64,000 nucleotides of DNA from Streptomyces sp. WM6386 (lineage in GTDB: Bacteria > Actinomycetota > Actinomycetes > Streptomycetales > Streptomycetaceae): positions 49,360-113,359 of the forward strand of contig NZ_JXTE01000022.1 in the NCBI RefSeq assembly GCF_000972385.1. The letters are read 5' to 3'. The position numbers were made by a program, and so were the translations under genes. Below the pieces are notes generated by a model. That model searched no databases, had not been told where the DNA came from, and worked only from the letters and a program-made list of their open reading frames with translations. Position 1 is the first letter of the stretch; every line of letters begins with the position of its first letter. Positions 59,451 through 64,000 of this stretch are shown piece by piece.

Positions 59451-62400
59451 CGACGTCCACGGTCCAGGCCCCTCCCCCGGCGGCCGTACCCTCCACCGCG
59501 CGTATGTCGGGCCCGCCGGAGGGCCCGCGGTCGCGGCGCTGGCTGCTGGGGTTCTGGGCCGTGGTGTTCGTGCTGTTCCTGGCGGTGCACCCGGGGCGGC
59601 AGACCTTCGACACCAAGCTCGGTGTCACCGTCGACCCGGGCCGGTTCTTCTCCGACCTGGGCCAGCTGTGGCAGGACCAGGGCGGTTTCGGCGGGATCTC
59701 CGACCAGTACACCGGCTATCTGTGGCCGATGCTGCCGTTCTACTGGCTGGCCGACGCCGTACAACTGCCGGTGTGGCTGGCCGAACGGCTGTGGATGTCG
59801 CTCATCGTCTCGGTCGCCTTCTGGGGCGCCCTGCGGCTGGCCGAGCGGCTGCGCATCGGCAGCGGCGCCTCACGGCTGCTCGCCGCCGTCGCCTACGCGC
59901 TGTGGCCGGTGTTCACCATCGTCATCGGCTCGACGTCGGCGGCCGCGCTGCCGGGTGCCGTCCTGCCGTGGGTGCTGCTGCCGCTGGTCGACGAGCGGTA
60001 CAGCGCCCGGGTCGCCGCCCTGCGCTCGGCGGTGATCATCCCGTTCATGGGCGGCGTGAACGCGGCTTCGACCCTCGCCTCCCTCCTCCCGGTCGGGCTC
60101 TATCTGCTGTCCCGACCGCCCGGGCCACGACAGCGCAAGCTGATCGCCTGGTGGGTGCCGGGCCTGGTGCTGGCGACGGCCTGGTGGTGGATCCCGCTGC
60201 TGCTGCTCGGCTTCTACGGCGAGAACTTCCTTCCGTACGTGGAGAGTTCACAGACCACGACCGAGACCATGGCGGCGACCGAGGCGCTGCGCGGCGCCGG
60301 GAACTGGGTCGCGTATCTGCACTTCGGCGAGGCCTGGCTGCCGGCCGGCTGGACCGTGGCGGCCTCGGTGGTCGTCATCGTCGGCTCGACGCTCGCGGCC
60401 GGCCTCGGCCTCGCGGGGCTTGCCCGGCGGGACATGCCGGAGCGGCGCTGGCTGACGCTCACGGTGATCGTCATCGCGCCGCTCCTGCTCGCCGGGTACG
60501 GCGGCGCCTTCGGTGCGCCCTTCCACGGGGTGGTGCAGGACTGGCTGAACGGCGGACTCGTCCCGTTCCGGAACATCTACAAGTTCCAGACGGGGCTGGC
60601 CCTGGCGCTGGTGCTGGGGCTCGCCCATCTGGCGGGGGTCGCGGCCGAGACGCGGGGCGCCCGACCGGTACGGGGGCGTCGGTTCGCGCCACTGATCGCG
60701 GCCGTGCTCATCCTGCCCGGCCTGATGTGGCCCTACCTCAACGGCTCGATCCTCACCCCGGGTTCCTTCCAGGAGATCCCCAAGTACTGGAAGGCGACGG
60801 CCGCTTGGCTGAAGGACGCCTCGCCCGACTCCCGCGCCCTGGTCGTCCCGGCGACCGCGCACGGCATCTACACCTGGGGCTCGACCATCGACCAGCCGCT
60901 CGACGTGGTCGCCGAGTCCCGCTGGGCGCAGCGCGACTACGTCCCCTTCGGCACCGCCGGCAACCGGCGCGCGATGGACGCCGTCGAGCAGGCCCTGATG
61001 AGCGGCGGCGAAGTCCCGGGCCTGGCCGACTACTTGAGCCGCTCGGGCATCTACTACGTCGTCGTCCGCAACGACCTCGACCCGGACCAGATCGGCTATG
61101 TGCCGACGACCACGGTGAAGCGGACCCTGGAGGAGTCCGGCTACCAGCGCATGAAGGGGCTCGGCCCGATCATGACCGGCGGCCGGATCATCCAGGACGC
61201 CCCCCTCGCGGTCGAGGGCCTCTACCCGAGGCAGCGGGCGGTGGAGATCTACGCTCCGGCCGAGGAAGTACCGCGCCCCGGGCATGCCGGGCTGCTGCCG
61301 GTCGCCGACACCGCCGTCGTCTCCGGCGGCCCCGAGTCCCTGCTGCCGCTCGCGACCGAGCTGCGCGGCCGGCCGACCGTGCTGACCGGCGACAACCACC
61401 CCGGCGTCGGGACCCCGCCGCTCCAGGTGGTCGGCGACGGACTGCGCCGCGCGGACACCCGGTTCGGACTGGTCAACGCCAACACCTCGTACACGTACAC
61501 CAGCAACGAACGCAACGCCCCCGAGGCGGCGGAGGACGCGGGCGAGAAACCGCACCAGATCCTGCCGACGAAGGGCCTCGACCATCAGACGGTGGCCCAA
61601 CTGCGGGGCGCGCGCTCGGTGTCGGCGTCCAGTTACGGCAACTGGCTGTTCCATCTCCCGCAGTACGACCCGGTCAACGCCTTCGACGGCAACCCGGACA
61701 CCGCCTGGGCCGAGGGTGCGCTGGGCTCGGCGGACGGACAGTGGCTGCGGATCGCGTTCTCGGACGACGCGTACGACATGCCGTCCTCGTTCAAGGTGAC
61801 ACCGCTGCCGCAGGACAGCGTGCGGCCGGCGGCGACGAAGGTGCGGGTGGAGACCGAGAAGGGGTCCCAGACCACCATCCTGCGCTCCGACGGCAGCACC
61901 CAGACCATCAAGTCGCCGCCCGGGGCCACCGGTTGGATGAAGCTGACGATCCTCGACACGGTGGAACGCCGCACCGGCCTGCTGGGCGCCGGCTTCTCCG
62001 AGATCACCCTGCCGGACGTCCAGGTGACCCGGCTGCTGAGGCTGCCGACCGACGCCGAGGACACGAACGCCGGCGCCGAGTTGATCTCCCTGCACCGCAC
62101 GGCCAACCCGACGGGCCTGTCCGCCACGGGTATGGAAGCAGGCCTGCACCGGCGCTTCGCGACGGCCACCGGAGGGACGTACTCGATCCGGGCGAACGCG
62201 GTCCCGGTGCCGGGCGAGCAACTCGACCGGCTGCTCTACGAGATCGCGCCCGAAGGCCAGGATCAGCGCGTGATCGCCACCGCCGACTCCACGGCGGCCC
62301 TCGGCGTCGGTCTGTCCGCGCGCAACCTCACCGACGGCGACCTGACGACGGCGTGGATCGCGGGCGACCGGCCGACGATCCATCTGCGCTGGGACGGCAA

Positions 62401-63649
62401 ACAGCCCGTCAGCGAACTGGTGCTGGCCCCCGCGGGCGGCCTGTCCACACGTCCGACCGAGGTGAACATCAGCTCCCCGGACGGCGCGACCGTCGCCGGC
62501 GTCGACGAGAACGGCTGGGTCCGCTTCCCCGCGATCACCACCGACCGCCTCGACATCACGATCACCCAGACGGCACCGCTGACCCTCTACAACCCGATGG
62601 TCGACGAGGACCTGCGACTGCCGGTGGGCCTGACCGAGGCCTACATCCCCTCGCTCGAGACGCCCGAGGCCTCCTCTCGCACGCCCCAGCCGGGCAGCGA
62701 CCGGGAGTTCTCGCTGCCGTGCGGCGAGGGTCCGGTGGTGTCGGTGGACCGCGAGCTCTACCGGACCAGCGTGAAGGGGACGGTGGGAGACCTCACCCAG
62801 CGCCGCCCCGTCGAGGTGACGCTCTGCCAAGAGGGGCGCGCCGACGCCGAGTTGGACCTCGGCTCCGGTACGCACCAGGTCGAGGCGGGGGACACCGGGC
62901 CCCTGACGCTGACCGACGTCACCCTGACGCGCGGGACGGTCGCGGAACCCACCGCCACCGGCCGTGATCTTCGGATCCGGGACTGGCTGGGCGACCGCCG
63001 CGAGGTGAACGTCGGCTCCGGTGCGGCCATGTATCTGACGACGTACGAGAACTACAACGACGGCTGGAAGGCCACGCTGGGCGGCAGGGAACTGTCGTCG
63101 GTACGGCTCGACGGCTGGCAGCAGGCCTGGCGGATCCCGGCCGGGGCGGGCGGCACGGTCAAGCTGTCGTACGAGCCGGCGACGACCTACGACGGCGCGC
63201 TGATCGGCAGCGGTGTGGCGGTGCTGGTCCTGGTCGGCCTGGTGCTGTGGCGGCGGCACGAACCCAGCCCCGACGAGCTTCAGCCGCCGCCCCCGCCGCC
63301 GGGTCTCTGGCTGGGCACGGTCGCGCTCACCGTGGTGGGGGTGGTGATCGCCGGATGGTTCGCCCTGCTGGTGCCGGCGCTCGCGATGCTGGCGCACCGG
63401 CGGCACGAGTGGCTCGTACCGATCGCGTTCGTGGCGCTGGCCGGGGCGGGGATCGCGGCCGCGACCGGGGCGGGCGAGCCGGTCGCGGCAGGCCACGGGG
63501 CTTTCGGTCATACGGCCCAACTGCTGGCGCTGATCGGGCTGTTCGCGGCGGTGGTGAGCGTGCGGGAGCCCACGGCGGAAGCCACGCCACCCGAGTCGGA
63601 GGCGCCGACGCGACAGCTGCCCAAAGTCGAAGGGGGCGAACCCGCATGA
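59447..63649 (+). CDS. AftD-like alpha-(1,3)-arabinofuranosyltransferase family membrane protein
   Basis: 1400 residues. The N-terminal half is a polytopic GT-C type membrane domain (WLLGFWAVVFVLFLAVHPGR, then the acidic loop FDTKLGVTVDPGRFFSDLG, and many further helices), matching DUF3367/AftD. The large extracytoplasmic part holds two discoidin-like carbohydrate-binding segments (FDGNPDTAWAEGALG near residue 745; LTDGDLTTAWIAGDRP near 961). Two or more membrane helices close the C terminus. In mycobacteria AftD adds arabinofuranose to arabinogalactan and LAM; Streptomyces lacks mycolyl-arabinogalactan, so the acceptor is unknown. Overlaps both neighbours by ATGA. Confidence 0.88.
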   Translation: MTTSTVQAPPPAAVPSTARMSGPPEGPRSRRWLLGFWAVVFVLFLAVHPGRQTFDTKLGVTVDPGRFFSDLGQLWQDQGGFGGISDQYTGYLWPMLPFYWLADAVQLPVWLAERLWMSLIVSVAFWGALRLAERLRIGSGASRLLAAVAYALWPVFTIVIGSTSAAALPGAVLPWVLLPLVDERYSARVAALRSAVIIPFMGGVNAASTLASLLPVGLYLLSRPPGPRQRKLIAWWVPGLVLATAWWWIPLLLLGFYGENFLPYVESSQTTTETMAATEALRGAGNWVAYLHFGEAWLPAGWTVAASVVVIVGSTLAAGLGLAGLARRDMPERRWLTLTVIVIAPLLLAGYGGAFGAPFHGVVQDWLNGGLVPFRNIYKFQTGLALALVLGLAHLAGVAAETRGARPVRGRRFAPLIAAVLILPGLMWPYLNGSILTPGSFQEIPKYWKATAAWLKDASPDSRALVVPATAHGIYTWGSTIDQPLDVVAESRWAQRDYVPFGTAGNRRAMDAVEQALMSGGEVPGLADYLSRSGIYYVVVRNDLDPDQIGYVPTTTVKRTLEESGYQRMKGLGPIMTGGRIIQDAPLAVEGLYPRQRAVEIYAPAEEVPRPGHAGLLPVADTAVVSGGPESLLPLATELRGRPTVLTGDNHPGVGTPPLQVVGDGLRRADTRFGLVNANTSYTYTSNERNAPEAAEDAGEKPHQILPTKGLDHQTVAQLRGARSVSASSYGNWLFHLPQYDPVNAFDGNPDTAWAEGALGSADGQWLRIAFSDDAYDMPSSFKVTPLPQDSVRPAATKVRVETEKGSQTTILRSDGSTQTIKSPPGATGWMKLTILDTVERRTGLLGAGFSEITLPDVQVTRLLRLPTDAEDTNAGAELISLHRTANPTGLSATGMEAGLHRRFATATGGTYSIRANAVPVPGEQLDRLLYEIAPEGQDQRVIATADSTAALGVGLSARNLTDGDLTTAWIAGDRPTIHLRWDGKQPVSELVLAPAGGLSTRPTEVNISSPDGATVAGVDENGWVRFPAITTDRLDITITQTAPLTLYNPMVDEDLRLPVGLTEAYIPSLETPEASSRTPQPGSDREFSLPCGEGPVVSVDRELYRTSVKGTVGDLTQRRPVEVTLCQEGRADAELDLGSGTHQVEAGDTGPLTLTDVTLTRGTVAEPTATGRDLRIRDWLGDRREVNVGSGAAMYLTTYENYNDGWKATLGGRELSSVRLDGWQQAWRIPAGAGGTVKLSYEPATTYDGALIGSGVAVLVLVGLVLWRRHEPSPDELQPPPPPPGLWLGTVALTVVGVVIAGWFALLVPALAMLAHRRHEWLVPIAFVALAGAGIAAATGAGEPVAAGHGAFGHTAQLLALIGLFAAVVSVREPTAEATPPESEAPTRQLPKVEGGEPA

Positions 63650-64000
63650 CCACCGCACCCGCGCGCATCCCGTTCCCGGTCGTGGACGAGGTCTCCCGGC
63701 ACTGCCTCCAGGAGGAGGAGCCGGAGACGGTCCACATCGAGGTCCATCTGCCCGGGCGTCTCGACCCGGCGGGGCTGCGCAAGGCGTTCCACGAGGCGCT
63801 GCTGCGGCATCCGCGGATCCTGATGAGGGAGGCGCGCGGGACGTGGTACCGGCGCCGGTACGAGTGGGAGCTGACCGAGCGCCCGGACGTGGAGGTGGTC
63901 ACCTTCCCCGCTCCGGGGAGGGACGCGTTGCGGGACGCCCGGACCCGGGCGCTGACGACGGCACCGCCGCTGACGGACTCGCCGCCGATCAGGCTGGAGG
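63646..64000 (+). CDS. Condensation-domain-like protein (3' end beyond the window)
   Basis: The first 118 residues are present. FPVVDEVSRHCLQEEEPETV, then HIEVHLPGRLDPAGLRKAFH and LLRHPRILMREARGTWYRR follow the opening of condensation or acyltransferase domains of the CoA-dependent transferase superfamily, with the strand-helix pattern preceding the HHxxxD motif. That motif would lie past the window, so activity cannot be judged. Start overlaps the AftD-like stop by ATGA; a role in acylating the surface glycan or glycolipid made by this cluster is possible. Confidence 0.75.
   Translation, partial: MTTAPARIPFPVVDEVSRHCLQEEEPETVHIEVHLPGRLDPAGLRKAFHEALLRHPRILMREARGTWYRRRYEWELTERPDVEVVTFPAPGRDALRDARTRALTTAPPLTDSPPIRLE

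Noticed and set aside
60248..63658. Very long minus-strand open frame (over 1100 codons) opposite the AftD-like gene
   Set aside because: It lies entirely antisense to a gene with clear membrane and binding domains, is Arg/Gly/His-rich, and has no recognisable domain; typical of high-GC shadow frames. The same applies to frames opposite the M14 peptidase and GH35 genes.
63646..64000. Start of a nonribosomal peptide synthetase cluster
   Set aside because: Only a condensation-like N terminus is visible, coupled to a glycan-type operon; no adenylation or carrier domains are seen in the window.

Overview
The window is about 72% GC with strong GC3 bias. It has many GTG starts, four-base start/stop overlaps and Tat/Sec-secreted enzymes, plus actinobacterial families (SCO2400-like zinc ribbon, DUF2613, DUF3068, AftD-like arabinofuranosyltransferase, TerD). 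This points to a Streptomyces chromosome. No rRNA, tRNA, CRISPR array, integrase or transposase gene was seen.

Layout. 1-12.2 kb: housekeeping and stress genes: a partial 3-hydroxyisobutyrate-dehydrogenase-like gene with a divergent LysR regulator, a secreted pyroglutamyl-peptidase-like protein, EI24 and LysE membrane proteins, a secreted M14 peptidase, a beta-lactamase-fold hydrolase, Ohr, a quinone-type oxidoreductase with a divergent MarR, and a zinc-ribbon membrane protein. 12.4-18.5 kb: a ytfQRT/yjfF-type furanose ABC transporter with a LacI regulator. 18.8-27.3 kb: an enolase-superfamily sugar-acid dehydratase, a zinc alcohol dehydrogenase, an unrecognised TIM-barrel-like protein, a ChvE-type monosaccharide ABC transporter and aldose 1-epimerase. 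27.4-29 kb: a HisC-like aminotransferase with a Met/Pro repeat tail. 29.1-31.5 kb: two secreted GH43 enzymes. 31.7-36.9 kb: small secreted proteins, a methyltransferase, two Tat-secreted intradiol-dioxygenase-fold proteins around a DUF4360 protein, and a decayed TauE/SafE gene beside its Rrf2 regulator. 37-41 kb: a secreted GH35 beta-galactosidase and a secreted repeat protein. 41-46.8 kb: a five-gene operon of CUT1 transporter (binding protein and two permeases), secreted GH43 arabinanase and GH51 arabinofuranosidase. 47-50.3 kb: an IrrE-like metallopeptidase, an MAB_1171c-type membrane protein and an FAD oxidoreductase. 50.3-52 kb: an SMP-30 lactonase and an IclR regulator. 52-55.9 kb: a TerD-type protein and neighbours, a PucR regulator and a DUF2613 protein. 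56.2-64 kb: a DUF3068 protein, GT4, methyltransferase, AftD-like enzyme and a condensation-type protein.

How the genes fit together. Roughly 12-52 kb reads as a pectic arabinan/arabinogalactan utilisation island. Secreted GH43 and GH35 enzymes cut the polymer, the CUT1 system imports oligosaccharides, and intracellular GH51 releases L-arabinose. Two CUT2 systems import monosaccharides (one probably furanose), GalM interconverts anomers, and the lactonase, dehydratase and dehydrogenase suggest a non-phosphorylative sugar-acid route. Control appears shared: a near-palindromic box (core CGAAATTTCG) occurs at six promoters, including that of the IclR gene. In five of them it lies at a fixed 33-34 bp from the -10 hexamer. 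I propose that this IclR protein is the repressor of the island.

Dispersed Streptomyces-type hairpin repeats (five copies of one family) sit mostly at gene ends. One lies inside the 5' end of a methyltransferase gene.
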